A stretch of 64,000 bases of DNA from Anisakis pegreffii (lineage: Eukaryota; Nematoda; Chromadorea; Rhabditida; Anisakidae): assembly GCA_035041965.1 (NCBI GenBank), contig JAPYMA010001250.1:1-64000 (forward strand). The letters are read 5' to 3'. The notes beneath the pieces were generated by a model. That model saw nothing but the letters and a program-made list of their open reading frames with translations. It ran no database searches and was not told where the DNA came from. Both the position numbers and the translations under genes were made by a program. Positions 11,925-26,469 of the stretch are shown in pieces. Within the stretch, counting starts at the first letter, position 1, and the number at the start of each line of letters is the position of its first letter.

Positions 11925-14900
11925 TTAGGGCACTGAGACACGATACTGTGAATACCGAAGCCAATAGAGGCAGTTGAAGAGAGCGAAAAACGCCGGGAAC
12001 ACAAATCCTGAAATGATCGTTTACCTGATTAGGTGCTGTATCCGGCAAGTATTTTCATCAACATGCGAGGATAATCACAAGAGACCCCTATATATTCTAC
12101 TTCGGAAAACATGCAGCTTTTCGAGCATGTCAGTTTTGGGATATTCAACCATTGGGTGGTCCTAAAAGAAATGGCAGTACTGAATGTGAGGGTGACTTGC
12201 GATTGAGAAATAAATAACGACCAAATTAACTCAATTGAAAACGAAATAGCCAAAGCTGAATGACAGACTTGTAGACAATTAAACACTCATCAAAAGTGTT
12301 TTGCGTCCGGTTGGAATGAGCGAAACGGTCGGTCATTACGTTGAATCATTTAAACGAAATTCATTTGCATTGCACAATTCGAAATGCCCGGCAAAAAACA
12401 TTAAGTACGGGAAAAATGAATCGTTTAAAACTGAGCGATAAAATGATTTGCGATAAAATGAATGATTTGCGATAAAAAATGGTGAGTAAAGAAGATTATG
12501 TTTTCATTCCATTAGCTTTATTCACACCGCAATAAATGCACATTTGCATTGCTTAGAAGTTCACCTTTTTATTGCTCACTCAATGAAGTCGTTATGTGAT
12601 AAATTTTTTCATTCAGCTTATTTTTCTTATTTTTAGAGCCGAAAAAAAACTTGCCGATTACATTGGATAAATTCGCTCCTTTCAAACGGAGAAATGTTAT
12701 TATTAGAAATAAAAAAAAATCGCTTCTGCTATGGGAACCTTTTTGATTGCTATATTCACTTTGTTACTATATTGATGAAAATCTGATTCTTCACGGGTAA
12801 CATTATACCGAAGAAGAACTGATTAATGTTTTATGAATGTACAACAATGTTTTATGAATTCCCTGTATTGAGGCGTACTGTGAGCAATCACTTACCTACA
12901 TTTTTCACATTTCAATTTCGGATAACATGCTATCTTGATGCCAACAGACAAACAGCGATTCCCTGCTGCCTCATTATTCATCACACTAATTATCCGCAGC
13001 TCAGTTCTGCATTTAAAAAGAGCGGAAACATGATTCTAATTGAATATTTATTTAGAATTCAGACGATTCAGTGCTGACGACACCGGTAATAGGTCAGTTC
13101 TTTTTGATGCTTTCAACTAATTGTCTCTTGCAAATGATCACTGAAGTATTGTGAATGGCATTGAACAACAAAAGCCTTATCTCGACGAATCGGCGCAATT
13201 ATCTTCCTCACAAAACACGAGCGAATACAACCAAAATAAGTCGGCAATTCAATACCCTCTATCATGTGTCGGCACACGAATGCACACAGACGTAATTAGG
13301 TATTTCCTTCATAAGTCCGAAAGCATAATTCATGATAAAACACGCTATCCGATCGGACATCGAATGATGACTTTTATTGGTTTTTTGACGCAACTGCATT
13401 CAACAAACAAATCTTCCCCTTTTAGATTCAAATCTTTCAAAAATGGCGACCAAAAAATTCAATCAGTCACTGATTCACTTTTATGGTCGCCATTCGTGTC
13501 GCTCTTTGATGCATTTCAGTCACCACTCTTCGATGCTTTCGAAATTTGGCTTTTGTGAGAAAATCTTTTTAAGTTGCTCAAAGCACTGACAATACTGATC
13601 ATAAAGTTGATTTGATACGCCGATGGAAACGAAACTCACTTAAACACAGACCGGAGTATTAGATTACACAGCTTGTTTGATAGAAACAGATCGTTGCAGT
13701 CGAAAATCGTTCACTTGCTTCAGGCAAGTACGGAATGAATCTCGTTTTGGAAGAATGGTCTGATTTAAAAAAATAGTGTTTCAAAATTGTGAACGTAATA
13801 ATAGATAGTCTTACTCGATATGTAATCAGCACGCTTTGCACGATCATCAATATCGAATTTATTTCTGAGCCATCTTATCAATGCGTTTATCGTTGACACG
13901 AGTTGAAGTGCAGGCCTGTGAGGTTGCCGCCTTGTGGTGCCCCCATTCAAAACGATCACTTCTCCTCGATCTTCGGACGAATTGTGCTGCTTCACCCAAA
14001 CTTCACCGCATTCCATCTGAACAGTGTTTGTCATCAATTAATTGCGCATTGTCGCTCCCGAAATACAGTCTTCTACTCGAAACGTTTTAACAGTTTGAAA
14101 GAGCTTACAAATTTGATTGGACACTCCTGGGCGATTTCAGTCCTACCTCATATCCATGTATTACTCAATGCTGAATCGTCATGAGACTTTGAGGAACGCA
14201 AGAGGAACATGAATTCATCCAAACACAAATTTCTTTCCTTTCAGATTCAATTATCACTCGTCAAAATGCATGATCTACGAGAAGAGGTCATAACTGATAA
14301 AAGACTTCTCATGTGAGGATTTAAAGCGGTAATTTGTTTTAGTCTTCAGTGCAGATAAACGCATGATGATGCCACGCTTGATTCGATAGTCTGTCTGGTA
14401 TTATGAATCAGCAACTCACATTCATTATCAGAACGTGTGTAAACCGACGACATGGAATCCCCTAAATGAAATTCAGAGCAAATTTTGTGAATGCCCTTAA
14501 TCAGTGGCCCATTCGTGGAGAAATATCAATAGTTGACTTTTTCATCGTTCTGGACATATGCCCTCCAATTGAATATGTGCTTCAATCAGTGGTGAAAGTT
14601 AATTATTCGATGCTTCACATGCCACAGGAAGCATGCTGCATCTCCTCTTCAATACTTCATTCAAATTTTCACTTGAAATTTCCAAAAATACGATTCATCA
14701 AGATCTACTGCACTCTAAGAGATCAAACGGCTGACAGACGTTTGAGACGTTGAAAGCACATGTGCTATTGTGGGATTTGCTGTGAGAGAATGTGAACACA
14801 TCTGGTTTCATGCATTATCACATTGTTTTAAATCAAAAATGGTTAACGAATTGGAGGGTATGAAACCTTCCGTTGCTTCAAATTGAGATAATAAATTGTT

Positions 14901-17900
14901 TTTCACTTACTCGATCCAATAACCTCGTTGAGCTATGCGTTCCAAACCGTAACCACGGCTCCTCTTGGTCGCAGTCGAGCTGAAATGCGCTTAACATTAC
15001 TCAACGGCTATTCACACAATTATGTCAGTCGTTTTCAGTCTCATTGAAGCCGTTAACAGTTAGCGCGAGCCGGTTCGTCATCGAACCCGAAGTGATCGCA
15101 CTGCTGCGACGTCGTACGGTAACCTACTCGTGACGGTTTCGAGCTTTTGAACATGTACTTTGGGATTTTTTCATTATTTTAATAGAATATTGCTCGCCGT
15201 ATCAGTGCGATGTTGAACGGGCGATTCAGCGCTCGAGAAGTTTGTTGCCCAGAATTCGTCTGCGCTATCGAAGGAGTCAGTTTCTTGTGATCAGAGAAAC
15301 ATTTTGCGGAAGCGTTTGAAGCAATTATGAACGATAAACAATATCATAGTATCGTTGACTGACCAATCTTCTCAATCACTGTCAATGAAAACTACACTGC
15401 TAGATTTTTCTGTGAAAGGCTAGTATCTTACTGCTTTGCCGAGCAAATATTCATGTTTCTTTTAAGGCTTACCATGCAAAATTTTAAAGATTCAATGAAT
15501 TAATTGCAGAGAGAATGAAAAAACAAAACATAATACGTACAGCATTGGTATTAGCGATAAGCAGATGTGTTTGAAGTGGCTGCGAGGACAGGATAACGTT
15601 CGATTTCTTCTTACTCTCCTTGTTACCTTAAATGATAGGGAATATTTGTTTGTCGATAGCCAATTTCCAACTGTTTTTTGAAGGATCATTTCAAAATTGC
15701 TCTCATTTCAAAAACAGTTGATGCATGTGGTTGAAATAGTGAATTCGTTCGAATTTGATCGAAACTGATCAAGTTTTCTGTTGTTGGTGATAATTTGCGA
15801 GCTTTGGGCATCGAGAAAGAATCTGCAGCAAGTGTTACCCTTGAAGAACGCTCGAGATGAAACATACGTTACCCATGCGAACTCCAATAGTGCGCCGAAT
15901 ATAAAGAATAGACATGCTGCAAAAAAGTAGACATTCGAGACCAAATTATAGATAATTGCAGGAACAAGGCAAAAAAAGTGACTGATTTGCAGTAGTACTC
16001 AACTACTGCCAATGTTTCGACTGAAACAACAGGAAGCCAATATGTAATAATGATGTGGAAATGATCTTAAGATGCTGTGTGGTGAATTGAATTGTTTTCG
16101 ATTACACCATCCATAACGACGATTCGACAAAGTGCAACACTGTTTATCGCTACCTATCGACGAACGTAAAAATAAATAAGATGGTAATTTATGACTCTGA
16201 AACAAAACCAAAAATTTGATCAATATGGTACCTCCAATCCAAATATCGATTGCTTTAGTATAAGACACCGGTGGTAGTTTAGCATTAATGCCAGAAGCCT
16301 GCAATTTACTTACTGAAGCTGAAGTAGACTAGATGAGATCAGAACAGGAGAGCAACTCACTTGAATTTGCAAATGTAAGACAAATCATTGCAGCAAATTT
16401 TAGAGTATGATGACTTTTTTTTCAAAATCTCTGCAAGGTTTCAATGCTAACAGCGCTACGGCAGCGAATGGCCGTTCCATTGGGACATAATTGAAACTCG
16501 AACCTGAGTGGTCATAGTTAGAAGTGTTGTAACGCCGAGCGTAACTCGGGCCGGAACCGCGGTTCGGTCAAGCCAAAATGAGACCCACGATACAATAACA
16601 AGCATCGTACTTGGTATGTACAACTGTAGAAGGTAGTAGCTAAAAGTGTAAATTTGATTGGTTTAATAGAGGTATGCGCTCAGTGAAAGCATCATATCTG
16701 GATGGATCAGAAATTAGGCAATCATGCAACGAAAATTTAGGCGGCAGTGATCAGTAATTTTGCTTCATGTTATGAGGATCAGCAGAAGAAGCTCGACAAC
16801 GATCAAGCAGCACCTGAATTGTCGACGAAGTTCGAGAACGGTCCTTAAGCATGAATAGCTGCCAGTGTTTGTGGTGCTGGTGCAATATGTTGTTCTGACG
16901 TTATTCAGCTGAAAACTTGGCAATGATGAATTGAGACCGTCCTTGAGCTGTACTGGGTCGTTACTCTTCCACTTGTATTCTGGAAACAGAAATTTCAATT
17001 GACCAAATTCCGTGCTTCATTTCAGATGATTTCAAACGGAAGCAATAACGATGAGTTTTCTTATCCCTCAAAAATCAAACAAGACACTTAGTCAGAGTCG
17101 CAAGCATTCATGCACTCAAATCCCCCTACAAACGAGAGGTATTACTGCGCTGCATCATGACATGCATGATTTATGGGATATTGTCGAAATTTCGAGATAT
17201 GGTGATGACCTTTTCTCATTGAAGTCATCGTAAATTCGAAAAAACAAATCTGAATGAACTGTCTATGCGCTTATTGTGGTGATGCGGGTTAAAACCGTTA
17301 TTGGAATGTTTTGCTTTGCACTATTTTCGCTATTCATCATCCGGTCGAGATAACAAGATAATTCTATTGAACACGTGAAAATTCGTGGTTTATTGAAGAG
17401 GATTGGACTTAACGTACAGCTGTGATCATTTCGTATCTATTCAATGGTTCTGAAGAGTTACGCACTAATCTAATTGTCACATACAATTGGTTCTATTATG
17501 ACGGTTTGAATGTGCTGATGAAGGCAATTCTTACCGATATCTTCGGTTGTATACGCATAAGAGGCCAAATCAATGAGGCATGTTTGAATATCCATTGGAT
17601 AATACTGCAAATGACAAGATTACTTGGTTTACTTATCGAAATGCTCTTTTTATTCAACATTAATGAATATTCAACAGCAATAAGCTCACTTCTGTGATCA
17701 ATCATTACCTCAGTTACAAATAACTATTATCCAGTAGTCGATCAAATCAGTGATCATAAAAGGGCTATACACTAATGCAGGGAAGCAACTAAGTTCTAAG
17801 TATTCGAAAAAATTCGGATGTTTCCCACCCCCCAACCCCTCCCTCCTTCACTACATATCAATGACCGTCACCGACGAAAGAATTTCGAAAAATATGCTGC

Positions 17901-20900
17901 TCCCTCATTACTCATAAGTACCACAGAAATTTTTGACTTCTTTATGCTTCTTATTACTGTCTTGTGAACAGCTCGTTCACTATCGATGCTCTAGTGGCCG
18001 TCATCACTGGTAGCAGCCACCCTATTTATGAGGTTTTTGTGCAGTGCAAAGTTGGAGCCAATGAATCCGTTTTTCAGCTGTCTGCTCAAGTCCCATGACA
18101 CTGGTGAGCATATTTCATTAAAAACATTTGCCAGTAAGTTTGCGCTTTCAATAGTCCCCAAGAATTGTAATTGAAACCAGAATCGAACTGCAAATAATAA
18201 TAATAATAAATTTGTTGCGCATCATCGTCACATGTATCACACACACACACAGACACACACACGCATGGATATGCGATCCGCACTTCATTTGCCTAGCTAA
18301 ATGGCTAACTCATAATATGTATTTTACAAATTGGCAATTTACTGCACTAGATTATATAATATAACGAGTAACGACGACTACGACCACAACAAACTCAATA
18401 GGCAGCAGCAGCAGCAGTAGGATGGAAAACGAGTGCTATTGAAATGAAATAGATAAACCTGCAAGTGCATTGGACACGATAATACGAGTGATATTCTGAC
18501 GCTGTAGAGGATAGTGCCATCTTTATGAATCCTAATAAGCACATTCGGTTTATCGATCATGTGCTTCGTAGCTTGCTTCTCGTTCTGGAATGAACACATT
18601 GAAATGTGGCTAGTAACTTCTGTTCATTAACTTCATAAATGAGGCAGATGCATATTTATAAACATCACAGTGATTTGATGCATTTTTTGCTGCCGAAAAA
18701 TAGAATCTTTCGGAGTGCATAAAATTTAGAATATTATTTGTTTGAATTAGTGTTCATTTTCCTGATTATGAGGCTCTGATAATGGATGGATGCCATCCTT
18801 GAATAGTACGAGAATGATTAGTGAAGATACCACATATTTTTACGATTTCAAGAAGTGATGATGTTTGATCGAGTGTTACTATTTAAAGACAGTAAGAAGT
18901 CATTAGAAAAAATGCTGAGGCACTCGCGATAAGAAATTGGCTTCATTGAAGTAGTTTACGTTGATGCCTATAGGAAACTTTACTAGAAAAAGTTTCAAAA
19001 TGTTGTTTCAAACCAACATCCATCCCTATGAAAATGTTATTTAATGGATTCGAATGACTGCGTCAATTAGAACTCCCCAACGAGTTCATGCAAAACTTAT
19101 CGTTAAAATTGCTTTATACTTGAAACGTGACCACAATGTTCAGCGACGATGATGCAAAATACAAAATATGCTCGATTTAAGTCTCAGTTGAGTGTTCGAT
19201 TCAATGAAGCATCGAGGTTGCACAAGAATTCGATAAAACAGTGAAGGAATTTGAGCCGACCTGAAAGAATGAGTCAGGCATCCAAATTTGCTGGCCGGCT
19301 GTCAGGATCAAGAAATCGGGTTTATTGTCACGAGGTAATCCATACGCCAACCGACCATCGACCCAAGTCTCTCGAAATGTCATCTGTACGCTGTACTCCA
19401 TGTTCACATCATCGATTTTTGAGATACTAGAATTTATTTTATCATAATATGGAATCATGAAATATATGGGGATAACTGTGGAACGCTTCGAATTTAGACC
19501 AAAGTTGTGTAGTTTCTGCTCATTGCATGTCATAGCCCAACAGAATGTTGCATTGACTGATCCATGATCTCATTTATTACCGCTTGTATAAATTGCTGGT
19601 AGATCTACAACACAGAGAAGGCTGATCGTGAGCGAATAGAAGAGAGCAGTCAAAAATTTATGAATTCGTAGCTATATTGGTAAGCAAATGGGTAGCGGAT
19701 TTAAAGCATGACGAGCGCAATTTCGATTCCACGACGTTTCATGATCACGGTTGAATGCCAATGCTGAGAAGTAAGTCGAAAATATAAAACGCTCAATTTT
19801 GACAATACTCATGATACATTCAGTGTTAATGTTGCACTCCTCATTGTTTTGAATGCTCTTCGCTTGCCTTCAGTTCTATCGAGAGAAACGTTCACCGAAA
19901 CTATCTTCAGTATGCTTTGTGAATCTTATTCAGTTAAGCGTGAAAAATTGCCTCCGTTTTTCTTCAGTAAGCAGCTAACATTTATGGATCAGTTATTTTT
20001 GACAAAATGAAATAATGAATGAGATAAGTGATGAGTGACGAGCTTGAGCGCTATATCATGATCGTTTTCATTCAGTCGATTCTACAAATTCATCAATAAT
20101 TGAGTAGTGAGGTGCACAACGATAGAATTTTTGATGTATTCGTGTAAAAATGTTGCTGTCAAGATGCGATGAGCAATTAACGTATATTAATACATTACAT
20201 AATCACCCTACGACAGACACTAAATTCAATCATTATTATCTGCGGTTACGGCTCACCACCCACACTCACATGCACCTGCACATGCACACGTACACCAATT
20301 TTTATAACTGCTGACAAAACGCATTCATAAATCTTGATGGATCTCAACTCCCACATCATGGCATAGAAAGAGCCGGCGGATAAATCCAGCTTATGTTCAG
20401 CCACCTAAATGATTTGATTTGATTTGATTTCTCGTCTGCGAAGCAGTCGTTTGGCTGTTTTTGGAGATGGTTGGGTGAGACCACGACTAGGCTTGAAAAA
20501 AAAAAGACATTTGCAAGGCTTATTGGTGTGGCAAAATGATGCTGATTCAAACTTAAGTCTGATTCAAAATTACACTCCCTTCACATTTCAATTACTAGAC
20601 CAATCCAACAATCTTCAGCGAATTCAAAGCCGTTTTGCTCAATTTTGTGGTTTATGACTGTGGAATCGTCGTATTGGTTATGCCAACCAACCGTAACATT
20701 AGTCGAAATCATCAGTGAAGGAGAACTGAAGCAGCAGGCATGTGATGCGACATTTCTGAGAAATCAGAGAGAAATTTATGCATTGAGGAAGCATGCCTAA
20801 ACGCGTCAAGTGTGTGCAATATTCATGACACACCCTGAAGAAATACACTTTGATGGGTTCATTTCAGTTGGAATGAGAAGTGAAATTTTCGAAAGTACAT

Positions 20901-22598
20901 TTTGTCGAATAGATGAAGTTTTTTTTTTCAGTCTGATGAATTCATTCATGAACGGACGATACGATTCATGACAGCTGTCGAAATTTCAAGCGAATAGTTC
21001 TTGAGTAATTCAGACTTACTGAATCTCATCAAACCTCAACGATGCAACTTAAATGATCAGCTCTGAACTAGCGCTCATGATTTTCTCTCCATACAGTCAG
21101 TCAGTCATACGTTCGACTGAGTCTATCTGTTAGATGCGAAAAAAATGATTTGCACTCTTCGTTCACATTTATATTCAATCTCGTTCATTTTATAATGTGT
21201 ATTAACATTGTATTTCTGGTAATCCTCAATCGCCACCTAATTAGTTTCGAAAATGTTCTCTAACTAAACTGTTGCAGTAATCGTCGTTTCAATGCTATTA
21301 TCATGCATTAATGAACTACTCAATTCATTCATTTAATTTTTAAAAACTGAATGCAGATGGTTCTTCGTATATTAACGTGCATTTTAATACATTACATAGT
21401 CAACGTTCTAGTTCTATTCTATAAATTTTGGCTACTGAAATGATTTCATGATATTTCACTATTTAGAGTTCAATTTTAAAAGTTGTACTCGAATTCGCAC
21501 ACCCACACATCAGGGTGCACTGATTTCGCGTATCCTCTCATTTCTTATCACGATACTCACTGTTAATCCACGCATTTTTTTTCATCTTGCTTTGTGCATG
21601 TCGGCTCATTTGGCGTTTCTCGTGCATTAGCTATTCGACATATTTCAACTGAAGCGATTTCGCTTCGCTCAAATTCAATTCAGAGCTGGTGCATTTCAAC
21701 GGTAAATTTCGGGCGCTGTTGAACACGTTGAAATCAATGAACCAGGTGCATTTTAAGGAAATGACGACTGAATTTTGAACACTCGATTGTCAACGTTATA
21801 TGCGCATTTCTTTGGTGAGCTGAGAGAAAAACGGTTGATCACAATAAATTTCCACGGAAAATTTCAGTTTTCGTGGAAATGTGAAAAAGAGAAAATTTGT
21901 ATGGAAAATGGATGATGTGTGCTTGCAACTAACTGCATGATGAATGGAGTGATACAAAACGAAGAAAACTCACCACCTCTTAACTATGACAGCAATTATG
22001 TAAACATACTGAAATAATAGGCGCTGTTTACTTGGAAATATGATGCTCGTCATCATATTTCGACGACGATAACAGCGTATTCACTGTTCGTGCAATCACT
22101 CAGAACCGCATTTTCATACTTGATATCGTCTAATTAGTGGGTAAACACACCGACAAGGCTCAGTTTCAAAATGGAAACTGACTCAGTAGAAATCGCGAAG
22201 AGAGTGAGAGGTGATTTATCAAAATGAATAAAACAACTAAATGAGGATCATCGCTTCACTAACCTTCTTATCAGCATGTTAACTGAGACAACCACAGGAC
22301 CGTGACTACCTGAAAGTTTCGATGCTTCTACAATAGATAACAATAATTTTAACAATTTTCTCCAGACAATGTTCCATGAACACTCCGCATGTTTTGTGGC
22401 AATCCCGATTGACGCAAATCCTCAAGTATCATATTTCAGACTGATTACAAAGCATACGATGAAGCCCTCTGAAATCATGTTCAGCGCTGAAACCTACCAG
22501 GTAAACTGAGATTGGTACCCGGTGGGCGAACCCGCCAATCGTAACCTTGGTTGAGCAGTTTATTGATTATCTCCGTATCTGTCGCGAATTCAGCCTCT
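11925..22598 (-). CDS. glutamate-gated chlo­ride channel subunit (Cys-loop receptor)
   Basis: Pentameric ligand-gated anion channel subunit of nerve and muscle membranes, the family targeted by macrocyclic lactone anthelmintics. Exons in reading order: 22498-22598, 19261-19426, 18459-18584, 17535-17604, 16814-16979, 16504-16639, 16232-16298, 15839-15916, 15541-15626, 13815-14016, 11925-12007 (TAA), about 427 codons. Marks: [10 protein letters not shown] near the N-terminus, [21 protein letters not shown], the Cys-loop from SCPMHLQ to YYPMDIQTC split by an intron, a second cysteine pair [13 protein letters not shown] typical of GluCl/GlyR, M1 [14 protein letters not shown], the selectivity motif [13 protein letters not shown]3 with IDIWIGACLFF, a serine/lysine-rich loop and M4 [13 protein letters not shown]. 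All junctions from 19426 to the stop agree in phase. One exon (the VNMxLR-type segment) between 19427 and 22497 and the signal-peptide exon upstream of 22598 were not found. The paralogue (AVR-14, GLC etc.) is undecided. Confidence 0.93.
18192..18420. repeat. three microsatellites in a channel intron and exon flank
   Basis: Within introns of the chloride channel gene there is an (AAT)n run near 18192-18210, an (AC)n run with one interruption near 18239-18263, and a (GCA)n run near 18401-18418. The last lies about 40 bases 3' of the Cys-loop exon in gene direction. These are ordinary simple repeats that may vary in length between individuals. Confidence 0.8.
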
Positions 22599-25500
22599 CT
22601 GAAAGATCCACTAATTGTTGCGTTAAGAGAATGAAGGAAATGAAAAATGAATGTTGTGGAAATATTGATCGACTTCAGAAATTGCATAAAATTGATGAAA
22701 CTACCCTCAGTAAAAACACTGAAAATTTCATCAGCTTTTCTTTAAGAATGTCTCTTCGGCAAGTTCAGCTTATCGTATTCGGGTTTCACTTCTCCTACTT
22801 CACCATGATTAGCGCTAGTCATTGCCCTCATTATTCTTGTGATCTGTCATTCCAGCCAGCATCATTCGTTTATCTAACTGATCAGCGTTCAATGGATGCT
22901 TTTGGCAATTATTTCTGGCGAGCAAATAAAATATAAGTGTGTCTGATTATGCAGACGGTGACGCTAATATAACGACTTGATGAGACACTACTTCGATCTG
23001 TTAACGTCATTTGTCGTCCAGATACGTGTTGAAAAGTCGCAAGGCAAATAATTTAGATTCACAGATAATTTAGATACAAGCGTCATAAATAACTCGTCGA
23101 ATATTTCTATATTGCAGATAATTCCTCTTAATCGATGATTTTCATCTCGAAAAAGTTCAATACGCATTCAAATATATGTTCCTATCATAACAGCAATTGA
23201 TCCGGTATACATTCCATTTCTATTATCCTTCTGTATGACCGAAAAATTGCTGAATTCCTCTCAGTAGTGTACTTGTTAGTAGTTCTCAGAATGGCATTGA
23301 CCTCAGCGATATTCTCACCTAACTTGCCCACCACTACGAGATTGCCTAAATGATGATGAGGCATTTGGCAAATTGAAACATTCTATTCACCACGACCAGA
23401 ATCAAGCAACTTCACCACAATACATTTGGATCACCGTTAAGAGAAGGCAACTAACTGTGTAATCGAATGATCTGTGAGAATCGTAGTCTTTCAGTGGTAT
23501 GTAAATGGCGATATCTATTGATGAGAGGCAACCACTCAGCAGTAATCATTGAAGAAGTAATAGTGAAAAAAAATCGTTAAAGCAAATAAGTTTTGTGGTG
23601 AAATTTATGTGAAACGCAAATATTCCATTCATTTAGAAGGATCGTTATGGAGATGAAATATTGAACATGATTATGAAGAAAGATTAAAGAAACGACGAAT
23701 GAAACAATACGGCATCGTTCGATCAATAACGGGAATAGACGAGGCTAGAATGTAAAGCTGAGAAGTTTTTATTCACCGTTCAAAATTATTCTCGAATGAG
23801 GCAGAAAATAAATCTTAAATGAAATTTGATGTTGATTGGGTAAATAATTTTTTGTTCCTTACATTCAGTGATATGAGATCAGATTATCGCATCTACGAAA
23901 AAAAAAAATGCAATTCTATCTAATCTTGTTAGGTTGAACACGATTTGTTCATCGCACTGGCTGAGATCATTCTTGAATCGATAGATAAATTCATTGCTTC
24001 GTCTTAAGTCATACGAAATGCTTGATGGTGAGTAGATAAGCTTGACTGTATATAGGCGTAAGAGTGTGCGGATGTGTTTGTGTGCGTATGTGTGCATGTT
24101 CTTGTTGAGATAAAGTAGATGGATATTTATCAGGTCATTTTAGCTAACGCTCTTCTTGATATCACCTCAAAATCTAACACTTTCGTTGTATGACAATTTT
24201 TGCGGGGTTGCTAACACCTAACGATTCTTCTTGGTCGCCTTTTGCGAATCCCTTAATCGTGAATTTTTTTTGTCAATAGATCTTTGAATCTACGAACGAG
24301 CTGCCTCATCAATGAGCGATCCGGCATTGATTTAACTGTAGAAAGAACACTCGATTTGAAGATTAAGAATTACATGCTGATTTTTCGGTGACGCGCTGAA
24401 CATATAGTTGTTGTCAATGACACGAATGCTACTTTCGTAACTCTCCCACTTCATTGTTTCTAAGAAGTAATTTTCACGTCATGTTGCGTTGGTGAATGAG
24501 CTGGAATGTGCGTACTTTGGAAACGAGCAAAAATCCCTAAATACTTCTCTCAAGTACGCTAAACAAGAGCGAGAACAAAACGCTACACTCATATATGTCG
24601 TGATCAGCATCTTTATTGATGAATACTGTTTTGAATAATAACGACGGCATCACGCATCTGGTCGCAAGTGCATTCAGCGATAAGAAATCCAACAGATTAG
24701 AAACATTATTCGTGAATGCGCAATCATGTCATAATACAAATTTTCAAATAAAAGTTAATCATGAATCATAGGTGATGCTTAAATGCAAAATTATTCAAAG
24801 AAAACAGCAGCAGGCAAAGTTAATTCCTGTCGCTTGCGACGATGAGCGAGCATTAAATTCATGGAAACAATGCAATTAAAGATGTGTTCACCGTATCAGA
24901 TATAGGAGAATCGAATACAGAATACAGAGGACCACTTGAAAGATATCGTTCATCCAGTGCCGAAACGATAATGCACCTCAGCAGATCCGTTGAACATAAG
25001 TTGATTTGCACTCGATTAGCTGATGAGAAATCAACGACTCAGCTGATTGCGATTCTTGTTGCGAATATGTTGCGAGAGAGCAGTTCAACAATAAAACAAA
25101 GTAAGCAAATTCAGTCAGAGGTCATCGCCTGACTTTCAATCAAGCTCGCGATCTCGTCAAAATCAGCATATTTGTATTCAATCAACGATGCGAATGAGTA
25201 AAATAACTGATTGTGAGAAAAATTGCGTTGACGATCCGCAAAGATGTTGAAAAGACAGCTGTTGCAAATGCCTGCGAGAAATCGCTTGATACTGAATATG
25301 CAAATTGTATGTTGCGATAAGATAGGTATTATCTGAACTGGATAGTTGAATAATCAAAACGTATCATTTGTTCTCAAGGATGATTGGTAAACATGAATAA
25401 AGAACGGTTTTAGCATCAGATTAGAATCGAGGCATCAGAATCGAGGTTGTCGTTAGATGGTGGTTGTTTTCGATGTGCAGATGGAGTGTTGGCACGAGCA

Positions 25501-26003
25501 ATGGTGCGCTACGACTGGTGCTGTGACTGCTGAAGACTATCAGCTTGTGTGGTGGTGCTTCTTTCGATGTGGATAAAACCGACGATGAGAATTTCACTGC
25601 TGGCGATGCTCATGCATATGCTTGTTTGTGCTTATGGTGTGTGCTTGCTTGTGCTTGCTGCTCTATTTTCTGAAGGGCGTGGCCGGCTTGCACTCCCAAT
25701 GAATTTTCACTGATCGAAAAACCTTTCAAGCATAAGCTTGACTATAACTAATGCCGCAATCACCACCGCTACATCGTTGTGTATGCTATGAGAGTAAGTA
25801 TCTCAATTTTTCAGCAATCTCCGACTGACTGATAATGAGTGACCTTGAAGTGGAGCAAAAATTTCCAGATTGGAATGCGCAGTTTTTTGAAAGAGAATAA
25901 GAACTGCAAGGGATTGCATCAATCAAACGACGCGATTCAAATTGTTTTAGTGCCTACGATTAAGTACAGTAAGTTTGTCACTCTAAACTAGCGAGGTTTT
26001 TAG
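22599..26003. other. mostly non-coding, with one weak exon candidate
   Basis: The 5' end of the chloride channel gene should lie here, but no signal-peptide exon could be fixed. On the plus strand, 24883-25101 reads as protein-like sequence (VFTVSDIGESNTEYRGPLER onward) up to a donor-like AAA|GTAAGC. An in-frame stop lies upstream and no acceptor was found. It may belong with the decayed coding stretch that starts at 26004. A G/T-rich stretch at about 25440-25680 is only a composition shift. Confidence 0.4.
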
Positions 26004-26469
26004 AATACATTTTGTCAATTAAACGATTTGATGGAGCAATTTGCATTCGATTGGTTTCACGACGCGTCTATTCCATTTCATTTGCAAAGCCTTATGAAGA
26101 ATATCTGGATAGCGAATGTTATGCATGACAAGCAAAATCTGCTGCTACTGTTAAATCCATTGGACACCAAATGGAATCACAACTCGCTTGTGGAGCAAAT
26201 GGCAACGTACTTATTGTGGGTAAGCAACGGAAATGTTCGTTCCGCCTAAACTCGGAGAGCTTGCTCTGAATAATCTGCGAGCTCATTACCCGTGAGAACG
26301 TGTACGGCAATTTCTGAGAACAGTGGATCACTTGAGAGATCTGATTGAAGAACACAGAAAGTTGCTGTTCGATGAGAGTAACGGAAACGACTTAATGTCA
26401 ACTTCAAATGGCAACAGAAATTGTTTCAGAAAACATGTTCAAATATTTGCACAATATCTGTGCGATTAA
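26004..26469 (+). pseudogene. broken coding sequence, unknown family
   Basis: From the acceptor-like TTTTTAG at 25997-26003 a frame runs 72 codons (NTFCQLNDLMEQFAFDWFHD start, ending VEQMATYLLW). The protein-like reading then jumps by one base near 26222-26230 (TEMFVPPKLGELALNNLR). It continues through an in-frame TGA, where CGA would restore arginine, and into RQFLRTVDHLRDLIEEHRKL, ending at TAA 26467-26469. A donor-like GTAAGC follows the first part, but no acceptor downstream restores the phase. The simplest reading is an intronless decayed copy of a soluble protein of at least 150 residues. The alternative is a live gene with unseen introns or assembly errors. I do not recognise the family. 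Confidence 0.5.

Noticed and set aside
15642..15838. Extension of the GluCl M3 exon through 15708
   Set aside because: The frame stays open but gives unusual residues. A better donor, AAGG|GTAACA at 15838, joins in phase to the exon at 15541-15626, which then joins in phase to 13815-14016.
22547..22936. 129-codon plus-strand open frame
   Set aside because: It lies antisense to the N-terminal chloride-channel exon (22498-22598), has no splice context and reads as random beyond the overlap.
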